A stretch of DNA of 64,000 bases, taken from assembly GCF_003626645.1 (NCBI RefSeq), contig NZ_RBAM01000005.1:124001-188000 (forward strand). Reading direction: 5' to 3'. Made by a program: the position numbers and the translations under genes. The stretch's first letter is position 1, and each line of letters begins with the position of its first letter. Origin of the DNA: Streptomyces klenkii (lineage in GTDB: Bacteria; Actinomycetota; Actinomycetes; Streptomycetales; Streptomycetaceae). This document shows, piece by piece, positions 8,928 to 18,598 of this stretch. Below the pieces are notes generated by a model. It worked only from the letters and a program-made list of their open reading frames with translations. It was not told the origin of the DNA and made no database searches.

Positions 8928-9976
8928 TTGCTGGCCTCCGCCCGCTTACGGACCCAGGCGTTGAGCAGCGTGGCGAGCAGCAGCATCGCGCCCAGGAAGA
9001 ACTTGAACCAGTCCGGGTTCCACTGCGCGTAGACGATGCCCTTGCTGGCCATGCCGAAGATGAACGCGCCGACCGCGGAGCCGATGGCCGACCCGTAGCC
9101 GCCGGTCATCAGGCAGCCGCCGATGACGGCCGCGATGATGTAGAGGAGCTCGTTGCCGACGCCCTCGCCGGACTGCACCACGTCGTACGACATCAGCAGG
9201 TGCTGGCCCGAGATCCAGGCGCAGAACGCCACGGCCATGTAGAGGCCGATCTTGGTGCGCCGGACGGGGACGCCCACGGCGCGGGCCGCGTCCGCGCCGC
9301 CGCCGACCGCGAAGATCCAGTTGCCCACGCGGGTGCGGAGCAGGACCCAGGTCGCCACGGCCACGAGGCCGAGCCACCACAGGATGGTGACCTGGATGTC
9401 CACGCCGCCGACGGTGAAGTGGGAGGCGAAGACCGCCCGGGCCGACTCGAAGCCCTCCATGTCACCGATCGTCTTGGTGGAGACGGTGCCACTGATGAGC
9501 TTGGTGAAGCCGAGGTTGAGCCCGGTGAGCATCAGGAACGTGGCGAGCGTGATGATGAAGCTGGGGAGCTTGGTCCGGGTGAAGACGAAGCCGTTGAAGA
9601 AGCCGACCGCCAGGGTGGCCAGCAGCGAGACGCCCACGCCCACCCAGACGTTCGCCGTCATCTGATAGCTGAACATCGACGAGATCAGCGCCGAGGTGGT
9701 GACCATCACGCCGGCCGACAGGTCGAACTCGCCGCCGATCATCAGCAGCGCCACCGGCACCGCCATGATCCCGATCGTGGAGGACGCGTAGAGCACCGTC
9801 GACAGGCTGGAGGCCTGGAGGAAGCTGTCGGCGACGAAGGAGAAGAAGAGGAAGACGGCGGCGGCGCCGACGACCGCGCCCAGCTCGGGGCGGCCGAGGA
9901 GGCGGCGCAGGTACGAGCGGTGCACCAGGCGCTCGTCGGAGGGGTCCTGGACGGGGGCCGTCGCGGGGGCGCTCAT
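8924..9976 (-). CDS. sugar ABC transporter permease (RbsC/XylH-like)
   Basis: A 350-residue membrane protein with about eight to ten hydrophobic helices. It has the BPD_transp_2 pattern seen in CUT2 sugar permeases: [29 protein letters not shown] and [14 protein letters not shown]. It starts at ATG 9976, overlapping the binding-protein stop by 4 nt (ATGA), and its own stop overlaps the ATPase start. The three-gene overlap makes a tight operon for one importer. The substrate is probably a pentose or related monosaccharide. Confidence 0.88.
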   Translation of the reverse strand: MSAPATAPVQDPSDERLVHRSYLRRLLGRPELGAVVGAAAVFLFFSFVADSFLQASSLSTVLYASSTIGIMAVPVALLMIGGEFDLSAGVMVTTSALISSMFSYQMTANVWVGVGVSLLATLAVGFFNGFVFTRTKLPSFIITLATFLMLTGLNLGFTKLISGTVSTKTIGDMEGFESARAVFASHFTVGGVDIQVTILWWLGLVAVATWVLLRTRVGNWIFAVGGGADAARAVGVPVRRTKIGLYMAVAFCAWISGQHLLMSYDVVQSGEGVGNELLYIIAAVIGGCLMTGGYGSAIGSAVGAFIFGMASKGIVYAQWNPDWFKFFLGAMLLLATLLNAWVRKRAEASK

Positions 9977-10983
9977 CGCGTGCCCCGCTTGGCGTACTCG
10001 GCGAGCTGCTTGGCGTCGTCCTTGGTGACGATCTGCGGGCCGGTCAGGACCGGGCGGCCGCCGCCGAGCATGTCGCGGTTGTAGCGGTAGAGCCACAGCA
10101 GGTCGACGGCCTCGTAGCCCTGGAGGTACGGGTCCTGGTCGACGGCGAAGCCGAGCTTGCCGCTTTGCAGGGCCTCGGCGACCTGGGCGTTGAGGTCGAA
10201 GGTGTCGACCTCGGCCTTGCTGCCGGCCTGCTCGGCGGCCTTGACCGCGGTGGGCGCGAAGGGGGCACCGAGCGTGACGACGGTGTCGATGTCCTTGTCG
10301 GACTGGAGCTTGGCCTCGATCGAGGACTGCACGTTCGGCATGTTGGTGCCCTCGACGTAGAGGTTCTGCACCTCGCCCTTGAAGGACTTCTTCACGCCTT
10401 CGCAGCGCTGCTCGTGGCCGACGTTGCCCTGCTCGTGCAGCACGCAGACGGCCTTCTTCCGGCCGCGCTCGTTGAGCTGCTCGCCGACGGCCTCGCCGGC
10501 GATGACCTCGTCCTGGCCGATGTGGGTGAGGGCGCCGAACTCCTTGGACTTGTCGGAGCCCGAGTTCACCGTGATCACCGGGATGCCGGCCTTCTTGGCC
10601 TTGGCCACGACGTCCTTCATGGCGTCGGGCTTGGCGAGCGTGACGATCAGGCCGTCGACCTTCTGGTCGATCATGGCCTGGACGCTCTGCGCCTGCTTGT
10701 TGCCTTCGGCGTCGTGGGCGTAGAGGAAGTTGATGTTGTCCTTGACGGCCGCCTGCTTGGCGCCCTTCTGGACGATGTCCCAGAAGTTGTCGCCATCGCC
10801 CGAGTGGGTGACCATCGCGAAGGTCCAGCGCGGCGTGTCGACCGCGGCGCGGCCCTGGGCCGCCTTGGCGGCCCGCTCCTCCGCGCGCTTGCCGCCCGTA
10901 GCGCTGCATCCCGCCAAGGTGGCGCCGAGCACCGCTGCCAGCACGGCGCTCACCGCACGTACGCCTGTCCGAACCCTTGCCAC
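9973..10983 (-). CDS. sugar-binding lipoprotein of the ABC importer
   Basis: A 336-residue periplasmic-binding-protein family 1 member (Peripla_BP_4 fold). The signal peptide ends in lipobox LAGC (Cys26), so it is membrane-anchored outside the cell. The mature part shows the RbsB-like pattern: FAMVTHSGDGDNFW, DQKVDGLIVTLAKPDAM, KAGIPVITVNSG and AVDQDPYLQGYEAV. It starts at GTG 10983. It is the first gene of the importer operon and is preceded by an array of TGACGTACGG repeats beside the GntR gene. Confidence 0.88.
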   Translation of the reverse strand: MARVRTGVRAVSAVLAAVLGATLAGCSATGGKRAEERAAKAAQGRAAVDTPRWTFAMVTHSGDGDNFWDIVQKGAKQAAVKDNINFLYAHDAEGNKQAQSVQAMIDQKVDGLIVTLAKPDAMKDVVAKAKKAGIPVITVNSGSDKSKEFGALTHIGQDEVIAGEAVGEQLNERGRKKAVCVLHEQGNVGHEQRCEGVKKSFKGEVQNLYVEGTNMPNVQSSIEAKLQSDKDIDTVVTLGAPFAPTAVKAAEQAGSKAEVDTFDLNAQVAEALQSGKLGFAVDQDPYLQGYEAVDLLWLYRYNRDMLGGGRPVLTGPQIVTKDDAKQLAEYAKRGTR

Positions 10984-11170
10984 GAGGAGTTGCCCTTCTC
11001 ACTGTCTGTCACGGTGCGGCCGGGCCGTTTCGCGGGCCCAACCGCCCAAGTATCCGTCACCATCCGTCACCGCTGACCGCGGGGGCTTCCGGGTTCCCGC
11101 CGAGGGCTGCTGCATGTGGGTGGAGTTCTAGTGGCGGGCGCCCCACGGCGTCAAGACTTTGTCCGAACAT

Positions 11171-11243
11171 TCTGACGGCCTGACGTACGGGGTGACGTAC
11201 GGCCTGACGCACTGCCTGACGTACGGGCTGACGTTACGGGCTC
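11171..11243. repeat. direct repeats of TGACGTACGG, possible GntR operators
   Basis: At least five copies of a TGACG(T/C)-type element (variants TGACGGCC, TGACGTACGG, TGACGCAC, TGACGTTACGG) are spaced about 12-20 bp apart between the GntR stop and the importer start. GntR-family proteins often bind GTnnnAC cores, and GTAC is embedded here. The array is a plausible control element for the importer operon. Confidence 0.4.
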
Positions 11244-11267
11244 GCCCGGCCCGTCGTACGCCTCCCC

Positions 11268-12017
11268 CTACGGGCGGACCAGCAGCTGGAACTCGAAGGA
11301 GTAGCGCGACGCCCGGTAGACGTGCGAGCCGAACTCGACGGCGCGCCCGGTGTCGTCGTACGTCGTCCGCTCCATCGTCAGCAGCGGCGCGCCTTCGGGC
11401 TCGGCCAGCCGGGCGCCCTCCTCGGGGGTGGCGGCGCGGGCGCCGACGGTCTGGCGGGCGCTGTGCAGCGTGATGCCCGCGGCGCGGATGAGCCGGTAGA
11501 GGCCGGTCTCCTCCAGCCGTGCGGGGCCGGCGTCGAGGAGGCCGGCGGGGAGGTGGTTGCGCAGGTGGGCCATGGGCTCGCCGTGCGCGAGGCGCAGCCG
11601 CTCGACGAGGAGCACCTCGCTGCCCTCGGGCACGCCGAGGGCGGCGGCGACGCGGGCCGTGGCGGGCTCGGTCTCGTGGCGCAGCACCTGGGTGGCGGGG
11701 TGCTGGCCGGCCGCTTCGAGGTCGTCGTAGAGGCTGCTGAGCTCCAGGGGGCGCCGGACCTGGCTGCGCAGCACCTGGGTACCGACGCCGCGGCGGCGGA
11801 CGAGCAGGCCCTTGTCCACCAGCGACTGGATGGCCTGCCGGACGGTGGGCCGGGACAGGCCGAGCCGCGCGGCGAGGTCGATCTCGTTGCCGAGGAGGCT
11901 GCCGGGGGCGAGCCCGCCCTGTTCGATCGCCGCTTCGAGCTGCTGGGACAGCTGGTAGTAGAGGGGGACGGGACTGCTGCGGTCCAGGCTGAACTGGAGG
12001 GCCGGATGGTTCGCCAC
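11268..12017 (-). CDS. GntR-family transcriptional regulator (HutC/UTRA subfamily)
   Basis: A 249-residue repressor-type protein. The N-terminal wHTH of the GntR class has PLYYQLSQQLEAAI, LGLSRPTVRQAIQSL and the wing VRRRGVGTQV. The C-terminal UTRA ligand-binding domain has LLVERLRLAHGEPMAHLRNHLP, LTMERTTYDDTGRAVEFGSHVYRASRYSFEF. It starts at GTG 12017. It lies immediately upstream, on the same strand, of the sugar importer and probably controls it in response to a sugar or sugar phosphate. Confidence 0.88.
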   Translation of the reverse strand: MANHPALQFSLDRSSPVPLYYQLSQQLEAAIEQGGLAPGSLLGNEIDLAARLGLSRPTVRQAIQSLVDKGLLVRRRGVGTQVLRSQVRRPLELSSLYDDLEAAGQHPATQVLRHETEPATARVAAALGVPEGSEVLLVERLRLAHGEPMAHLRNHLPAGLLDAGPARLEETGLYRLIRAAGITLHSARQTVGARAATPEEGARLAEPEGAPLLTMERTTYDDTGRAVEFGSHVYRASRYSFEFQLLVRP

Positions 12018-12245
12018 GCAGGGAGCCTAGCCCCGGGACCGGATGACGGGAAGTTCGTAGGTCAGGTTGTCCGGACATGCAACGGTACGTATCCGGCATG
12101 ACCGATACGGGTGACCGGGCCGTCAACCCCGCGCCCCTCGCATGCGTCCTTGCGCAATACAGACGACAGTACTGATATCGCACTGTCACTGATTTCACCC
12201 ATACCCCCGCCGTTGTGCGGGCGAGTGAGGAAGCTGGGCGGCGTC

Positions 12246-12875
12246 GTGGAAGAGCTGGCACTGGGGGTGGCGCTCGGCTTCAGCGCGGGGATCAGCCCGG
12301 GCCCGCTGCTCGCGCTGGTGCTGTCCGGGACCCTGCGCGGGGGTCTCGGCGTCGGGCTGCGGGTGGCGGCCGTTCCGCTGCTCACCGACCTGCCCGTGAT
12401 CGTGCTGGCCGTGACCGTGCTCGCCGTGCTGCCCGAGCGGGCGATCGCGGCGGGCGGCGTGGTGGGCGGGCTCTTCCTGGCCTGGCTGGCGGTCACGACG
12501 CTGCGCGAGGCCCGGACGGCCGAGGTGCCCGAGGCCCGCGACGGCGCGGAGGCCCGGCTCCAGGGCCGGCGGACGCTGTGGCAAGGCGTGGTGGTCAACC
12601 TGCTCAGCCCGCACCCGTGGGTGTTCTGGCTGACGACGGGGGCGCCCCTGCTCGTGGCCGCCTGGCGCCACAGCCCGCCCGGCGCGGGCGGCTTCCTCTT
12701 CGGCTTCTACGGGCTGCTGGTCGGCAGCAAGGCCGCGCTCGCGCTCGTGGTCTCGCGGGCCCGGCACCGGATCGGCACCCGCGGCTACCGGATGCTGCTC
12801 GGCGGCTCCGGCGTACTGCTGCTGGCGGCCTCCGCCCTCCTGCTGGTGGAGTTCGGCTCTGCACTCACGGCGTAG
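12246..12875 (+). CDS. LysE/RhtB-family amino-acid exporter
   Basis: A 209-residue inner-membrane protein with five to six hydrophobic helices and the family pattern GFSAGISPGPLLALV at the N-terminus and a VVNLLSPHPWVFWL segment in the middle. Family members export amino acids or related metabolites. GTG 12246 is used because GAGGAAG lies about 12 nt upstream; GTG 12225 is an in-frame alternative. It is a stand-alone gene divergent from the GntR regulator. The substrate is not predictable. Confidence 0.8.
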   Translation: MEELALGVALGFSAGISPGPLLALVLSGTLRGGLGVGLRVAAVPLLTDLPVIVLAVTVLAVLPERAIAAGGVVGGLFLAWLAVTTLREARTAEVPEARDGAEARLQGRRTLWQGVVVNLLSPHPWVFWLTTGAPLLVAAWRHSPPGAGGFLFGFYGLLVGSKAALALVVSRARHRIGTRGYRMLLGGSGVLLLAASALLLVEFGSALTA

Positions 12876-13002
12876 ACGTTCTGGCCACGATGACCGTCCC
12901 GTAACACCGCAATAAAGGTATTTTGCCCATATCCCTCAACCGCATGCGTGGTCTGGTCGGTTTTTCCGGTCACAAGGCTCTGTGACCCAAGGGGAACCAC
13001 GC

Positions 13003-13683
13003 ATGCACCACGGAAACGCGCCGTCCGGCCTCCTCGCCCGTATACGGCTGTGCGACCAGCAGGAGGCCTCCGCCCACGAGCTGCTCCGGCCCGTCGCCGG
13101 CTGGATCACCGGGCACGTCGCCCGGCCCCACCCCGGCCTCGGCCGCCGCGGCGCCGTCTGCCCGTTCGTGCCGCTCGCGCAGCGGCTCGGGCTGATCCGC
13201 TTCGCCCTCGCCGACCCGCCCGTGCACGACGAGGACGGGCTCGCGGCCGCCGTCGCCGCGCTCAAGGCGCACTGGCTGGCCATGGAGCCGGTCAGCGGCC
13301 AGCACACCATCGACAAGACCATCGTGCTCGTCCTGCCCGGGGCGGCCGCGGCGACCGTCGTCCGCGTCCACGACCGCCTCAAACCGGAGTTCGTGGCCGA
13401 CGGGCTGATGCTCGGGGAGTTCTACCCCGGGCACCCGGGGCCGGGGCTGCACAACCCCGGCTTCCGCCCGCTGCACTGCGACGTCCCGCTGCTCGTCGCC
13501 CGCAGCATGGTCGGCAACGACCTGCCGTTCCTCACCGAGCGGCGCTATCCGCCCGCCCGGCGCGCGGGCTTCGTCGAGTCCTTCCTGCGGCACCAGACGG
13601 GCGCGAGCACCGGCACCAGGGAACGGGCCCGGGCCGAGCTCGAACACGCCCGCGACGAGCTGGGGCACCCGCTGCCGGAGTGA
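13003..13683 (+). CDS. DUF6875-like protein
   Basis: A 226-residue soluble protein with a CPFVPLAQ motif near residue 48 and a conserved-looking segment LKPEFVADGLMLGEFYPGHPGPGLHNPGFRPLHCDVPLLVARSMV in pieces (GEFYPG, NPGFRPL). This matches my recollection of the DUF6875 family, function unknown. ATG 13003 is preferred to 12982 because AAGGGG precedes it at normal spacing. It converges on a cytochrome P450 gene. Whether the two work together is not shown. Confidence 0.6.
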   Translation: MHHGNAPSGLLARIRLCDQQEASAHELLRPVAGWITGHVARPHPGLGRRGAVCPFVPLAQRLGLIRFALADPPVHDEDGLAAAVAALKAHWLAMEPVSGQHTIDKTIVLVLPGAAAATVVRVHDRLKPEFVADGLMLGEFYPGHPGPGLHNPGFRPLHCDVPLLVARSMVGNDLPFLTERRYPPARRAGFVESFLRHQTGASTGTRERARAELEHARDELGHPLPE

Positions 13684-13740
13684 GGGTGGAAGGCACCGGA
13701 ACCGGAGTGGGCGCGGAAGGCACCGGGTCGTCCGGTCCGC

Positions 13741-14946
<1,206 letters not shown>

Positions 14947-15120
14947 GGCGCTCCCCCTCGCTCCGGCTCACTCCGGCCCCACTCCGGGAAGATCATGATG
15001 GTTGACGGAGAGTGATCGACTCAAGGGCGATTTCCGGACAGCAGTTCGGAAGAGCTGCCCCGGCCGTCGCTCAGGACCGATTACTCACGCCACCGCTCAA
15101 GTCATCGCTCACGTCGTCAC

Positions 15121-16935
15121 TCACGGCCACGCGCGGAGCGTGGCGACCCGGGTCCCGGCGTCGGCCGGGCCCCCGCTGTCGCCGGCGACGTGCCGGTAGG
15201 CGCAGTCACCGGCGAGCGAGACGGCGACCATGCTGTGGAGCCGCACGCCGGGCCGGCGCGGCGCCTCGAAGGCGTGGTCGGTCGCGAGGCCGGTCGCGTT
15301 GGTGAAGTGGCAGTAGCTGCCCAGGCCCCAGGCCTCGTGCCGGGTCACGGACGGGGCGACCCGGTAGGCGGGCCTGCCCGCGCCGCCGCCCTCGCTCCAC
15401 GCGGCGCGGCCGGGCGGGTCGTAGGGCAGCTCGTTCTGGAAGAAGTACGTACGGCCTCCCTCGCCGTTCCAGAGGACCTGCTCCCGCTGGTAGTGCTCCG
15501 CGAAGAGCCCGTACATGGTGACGTCCCGGCCGTCGACGACGAGCCCGTCCGCCGCCGGGTTGACGGTCCATCCGACGCCGTCGCCGTGGTCGGCCCGCCA
15601 CAGCCACAGGTCGTCGCCGATGACGTCCGAGCTGTGCACCACGAGGCTCCTGACGGCCCGTGCGGGGCCGGCGCCACCCACGCGGAAGTGGACGTCGTGC
15701 AGCGAGACGGGGTCGGCGGCGTGGCGCCGCCGGGCGCCGGGCGGGCCGATCTCCATCAGCACGGGCGAGGCCTTGGGGCCCGCGTCGACGAGCAGGCCCG
15801 CGACGCGTACGCCGTCGACGTCGGCGACGGTCAGGGCGGCGGTGCCGCGGTCGGGGACGAGCGTCGCGAGCCCCAGGCCGAGGACGACGGTGCCGGGGCG
15901 GGTGACGCGCAGCGCCCGGTCCAGGTGGTGCACCCCGGGCGTGATCAGCAGGTCCTTGCCCGCCGCGAGCGCCGCGTTGACGCGGGCGGCGGTGGTGCCG
16001 GGCCGGACGACGAAGAACCGGCTGAGCGGCCGGGAGCCGCCGGGCTGTGCGGCCTTGCCGGACCACGTGGTGCCCCGTGCGGCCCTGCGCAGGGCGGGGA
16101 CGAAGACGCGGTAGGCGCCCGACCGGTCGACGTACAGGAAGGGCTTCTCGCGGACTACGGGGGTGCGCTCGACGCTCGTGCGGGGCGGGTCGGGGAAGGT
16201 CGTCGGCGGGGCGTTGCGGACCCCGGTGAACACCATGTTCCAGGTGGCGCCCGACCAGCCGCCGCGGAGCTCGCTGTCGCGCGTGAGCCACTGCTGCTGC
16301 GTTCCGGAGAGCACCTTCCCGTCGATCAGCGAGTCGGCGATGAAGCCGCCGCTGGACCAGCCGCCGTCGTCCAGGTGCAGGTCGCCGCGCAGGTGCATGC
16401 GGCGGTACGGGGCGGCCTGGGAGACGGCCCAGCGGTCGGCGCCGGAGGCGGGGGTCACGGAGAGGTTCTCGGCCGCGCGCCAGAAGTTCTGCGTGGCATT
16501 GCCGTGCAGCCAGTCGGCTTCGGCGTGCACCGCGCCCCGGACGGTGACGTCGTCGGGGTGCAGGCCCAGGCCCGCGACCTGGGTGTAGAAGCCGACGTTG
16601 ACGTCGGCGTCGTAGGTGCCCGGCTTGAAGAGCAGTGCCTCGCGGCCGGGGCCGAACTGGGCGCTCTCCTGGCGCCGGAAGACCTCGTCCAGGGTGCGCT
16701 GGATGCGCTGCCGGGGCATCGACGGGTCGAAGACGTGGACCCCCGGTCCGAGGTCGGGGGCGCCGGGCGCGGCAGGTGCGGCGAGCGGTGCGGGCGGTCG
16801 CTCCGGGGCGCAGCCGAGGGCGAGGCAGGCGGTGACCGCGGCGGCGAGGGCGGCGGCGCCGAGGCGGGCTCGGCACCCCGCGGGCCGGGTTCCGGACAAG
16901 GCCCGGGTTCTGGACAAGGGCCGGGTTCTGGACAA
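15121..16935 (-). CDS. secreted right-handed beta-helix lipoprotein
   Basis: A 604-residue exported protein. The signal peptide ends in a lipobox-like LALGC. The mature region begins with a segment typical of Gly/Asn-rich pectate-lyase or GH55-like folds (GVHVFDPSMP, LLFKPGTYDADVNVGFYTQVAGLG), with repeated turns such as LLITPGVHHL and VVLGLGLATL further on. Homologues in streptomycetes are often mislabelled adenylyl cyclase or coagulation factor 5/8 domain protein. I see no cyclase motif. It starts at TTG 16935, with GAGGAG 8 nt upstream. The start region is three near-identical 18-bp repeats, each containing a TTG. Role: probably polysaccharide binding or cleavage at the cell surface. Confidence 0.7.
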   Translation of the reverse strand: MSRTRPLSRTRALSGTRPAGCRARLGAAALAAAVTACLALGCAPERPPAPLAAPAAPGAPDLGPGVHVFDPSMPRQRIQRTLDEVFRRQESAQFGPGREALLFKPGTYDADVNVGFYTQVAGLGLHPDDVTVRGAVHAEADWLHGNATQNFWRAAENLSVTPASGADRWAVSQAAPYRRMHLRGDLHLDDGGWSSGGFIADSLIDGKVLSGTQQQWLTRDSELRGGWSGATWNMVFTGVRNAPPTTFPDPPRTSVERTPVVREKPFLYVDRSGAYRVFVPALRRAARGTTWSGKAAQPGGSRPLSRFFVVRPGTTAARVNAALAAGKDLLITPGVHHLDRALRVTRPGTVVLGLGLATLVPDRGTAALTVADVDGVRVAGLLVDAGPKASPVLMEIGPPGARRRHAADPVSLHDVHFRVGGAGPARAVRSLVVHSSDVIGDDLWLWRADHGDGVGWTVNPAADGLVVDGRDVTMYGLFAEHYQREQVLWNGEGGRTYFFQNELPYDPPGRAAWSEGGGAGRPAYRVAPSVTRHEAWGLGSYCHFTNATGLATDHAFEAPRRPGVRLHSMVAVSLAGDCAYRHVAGDSGGPADAGTRVATLRAWP

Positions 16936-16942
16936 GGGCCGG
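16879..16942. repeat. three tandem 18-bp repeats spanning the TTG start
   Basis: The unit GGACAAGGGCCGGGTTCT, with slight variation, occurs three times in a row. Read on the minus strand each copy supplies a TTG codon followed by SRTR, SRTR and SGTR. Only the outermost TTG has a well-spaced GAGGAG. The repeat number therefore sets the length of the signal-peptide n-region. Confidence 0.6.
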
Positions 16943-17066
16943 TCTCCTCACGCGTCGGTCGGCTGCCCGGTGATCAGCTGCTCGATGACCGGATCAACTC
17001 GTTTCCGAGCGTGAGGAGACGCTTCGCGGGCGGATTCCGCCCGGATGGCGCTTGGGTGACGACTGA

Positions 17067-17522
17067 TCAGCAGGTGAAGTCGATCAGGTTGAACGTCGCG
17101 TAGTGGTCGCCGGTGTAGTAGTCCTCGTGGTCGCCCTCGCCGGCGACGATGCGGCGGGCACCGCGGTCGGGCGAGCCGGGGGTGATGACCGTGTACTCGT
17201 GGTAGTAGCCCGAGGACTGCTTGGGCAGGACGCCCTCGCGGTTGGAGAAGACGGTGCCGTCCTTCGGGTACGGGAAGGGGCCGCCCTCGTCGATCAGGCG
17301 CAGGGTGTCGTCGGCCTGGGAGGGCAGACCGGACTTGCAGACGCTACCGGTGGCCTTCTTGACGGCCGGGGCGTGGGCAGTGGCGGCGACGGGCGCCGCC
17401 TGGGCGGTGAGGGGTGCGGCGACGGCCGTGCCGCCGGCGAACAGGGCCGAGGTCAGCGCGGCGAGGACGGCCGCGCGGGCGAAGCGCGAAGAACGCGCCG
17501 TGCGATGGGGGGTTGACTTCAT
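17067..17522 (-). CDS. secreted guanyl-specific ribonuclease, RNase Sa type
   Basis: A 151-residue secreted RNase that cleaves RNA after guanosine. The signal peptide and a propeptide-like Ala-rich stretch cover residues 1-57. In the mature domain the catalytic triad Glu109, Arg124 and His140 has exactly the spacing of RNase Sa (Glu54, Arg69, His85). Cys62 and Cys151 are spaced like the single RNase Sa disulfide. It starts at ATG 17522. No barstar-like inhibitor gene is adjacent, which is normal for RNase Sa homologues. An upstream dyad TGTCAT-N4-ATGACA may be regulatory. Confidence 0.9.
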   Translation of the reverse strand: MKSTPHRTARSSRFARAAVLAALTSALFAGGTAVAAPLTAQAAPVAATAHAPAVKKATGSVCKSGLPSQADDTLRLIDEGGPFPYPKDGTVFSNREGVLPKQSSGYYHEYTVITPGSPDRGARRIVAGEGDHEDYYTGDHYATFNLIDFTC

Positions 17523-17548
17523 GACGCCAGCATGACGCGCGTAGCTAA

Positions 17549-17564
17549 TGTCATGTCAATGACA
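17549..17564. promoter_or_regulatory. TGTCAT-GTCA-ATGACA dyad upstream of RNase
   Basis: Perfect 6-bp arms at 17549-17554 and 17559-17564, 27 bp upstream of the ribonuclease ATG, in a position to overlap its promoter. The binding protein is unknown. Confidence 0.35.
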
Positions 17565-17618
17565 ATCTCGACTGTTTTCCAGGTGTTAACCGGGGGCGCG
17601 TTCCAGCCAGGCGGAACC

Positions 17619-17673
17619 TTTGCTTCAGGCGGGATCTTTGCCTCGTAGGCAAAACTTTTGCCTTTAAGGCAGG
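17619..17673. promoter_or_regulatory. three phased TTTGCC dyads, likely XRE operator
   Basis: A perfect dyad TTTGCC-TCGTA-GGCAAA lies at 17637-17653. A second, TTTGCC-TTTAA-GGCAGG, lies at 17657-17673 with centres 20 bp apart. A weaker TTTGCT-TCA-GGCGG lies about 18 bp further upstream. They sit just before the ATG of the XRE-cupin regulator at 17694, as expected for cooperative autoregulation. Confidence 0.5.
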
Positions 17674-17693
17674 AACAGCCCTATACCGGAAGC

Positions 17694-18320
17694 ATGACAC
17701 CGCTGCCCGACGAGCCCGCGGCCGACCTCCCCACGGTGGCCCCGCGCCTGCGCGACCTGCGCACGCGCAGCGGGCTGACCCTGGAGGCCGCCGCCGCCCG
17801 CGTCGGCCTGTCCCCCGCCCACCTGTCCCGGCTGGAGACCGGCCGGCGGACGCCGTCGCTGCCGATGCTGCTCGCCCTGGCCCGTACCTACGGAACGACG
17901 GTATCCGACCTGCTGGGCGAGGCGGCGCCGGAGCGCGACCCCGTCGTGCGCGCGGACCACATGGAGCCGCAGCTCGCCGGCGGCTGGACGTACTGGCGGG
18001 CCGGCGGCTCGGGCCGCGCCATGCAGGCCCTGCGGCTGCACGTGCCGCCGGAGGCGGGCGGCCAGGCCGAGCTGGTACGCGTCCACCCGGGCGAGGAGTG
18101 GCTGTACGTCACGGGCGGGCGGCTGCGGCTCACGCTGGGCGGGAGCACGCACCTCCTGGATCCCGGCGACGCCGCCCACTTCGACTCGCTCACCCCGCAC
18201 CGCATCGCCGCCGCGTCACGCGGCGGGGCCGACCTGCTGTTCATGCACACGCTGCTGCAGAGCGGCGCGACCGAGCTGTGCCTCGGAGGCGCCGCACCCA
18301 CCCGGAGGGGAATGCCGTGA
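17694..18320 (+). CDS. XRE-family regulator with C-terminal cupin domain
   Basis: A 208-residue DNA-binding protein. The N-terminal HTH_3 has LRDLRTRSGLTLEAAAARVG and LSPAHLSRLETGRRTPSLPMLLALA. The C-terminal small cupin has VHPGEEWLYVTGGRLRLTL and LDPGDAAHFDSLTPHRI. Such proteins sense a small ligand in the cupin and regulate a nearby gene. ATG 17694 is chosen; an upstream TTG (17658) lies inside the operator dyads. Its stop overlaps the next gene by 4 nt (GTGA). Confidence 0.88.
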   Translation: MTPLPDEPAADLPTVAPRLRDLRTRSGLTLEAAAARVGLSPAHLSRLETGRRTPSLPMLLALARTYGTTVSDLLGEAAPERDPVVRADHMEPQLAGGWTYWRAGGSGRAMQALRLHVPPEAGGQAELVRVHPGEEWLYVTGGRLRLTLGGSTHLLDPGDAAHFDSLTPHRIAAASRGGADLLFMHTLLQSGATELCLGGAAPTRRGMP

Positions 18321-18490
18321 ACGACGCCGCGCACCGCACCGCGAACGACGCATCCGCACGCACCGCGAAGCGTATGGACGAAGAGGACCGGGCCCCCATG
18401 GGGATGACCGTCCGGGTCGTCATCTACCTCGTGGCCGTCCACTTCTTCGCGGCCTTCCTGTTCCTCCTCTTCTTCCTCGCCGGGGGCTGA
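18317..18490 (+). CDS. DUF6126-family small membrane protein
   Basis: A 57-residue protein starting at GTG 18317 and overlapping the regulator stop by 4 nt. The first half is polar. The second half is a single transmembrane helix (VVIYLVAVHFFAAFLFLLFF) preceded by a PMGMTVR segment. It matches my recollection of DUF6126, a streptomycete family found beside XRE-cupin regulators. The coupling suggests it works with, or is controlled by, that regulator. Function is unknown. Confidence 0.7.
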   Translation: MNDAAHRTANDASARTAKRMDEEDRAPMGMTVRVVIYLVAVHFFAAFLFLLFFLAGG

Positions 18491-18598
18491 TTTCGTCCTC
18501 GCCGAGGAGCTGATTCCTGCCGGGTCCGGGCCGTCCCCGGCGCTACGATCCCGGGAGGCGGCACAGGGCGGCCCGTCCCGGGCCGGGAAGGCGGAGCG

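Noticed and set aside
6870..9032. 720-aa open frame on the plus strand
   Set aside because: Antisense to the ROK kinase and ABC ATPase genes, which have clear motifs. Typical high-GC shadow.
15230..16935. Adenylyl cyclase, the common database name for homologues of the beta-helix protein
   Set aside because: No cyclase catalytic motif is visible; the repeated Gly/Asn turns and lipobox indicate a secreted beta-helix protein.
15190..17103. 637-aa open frame on the plus strand
   Set aside because: Antisense to the beta-helix lipoprotein gene, with low-complexity Arg/Gly/Ala content.
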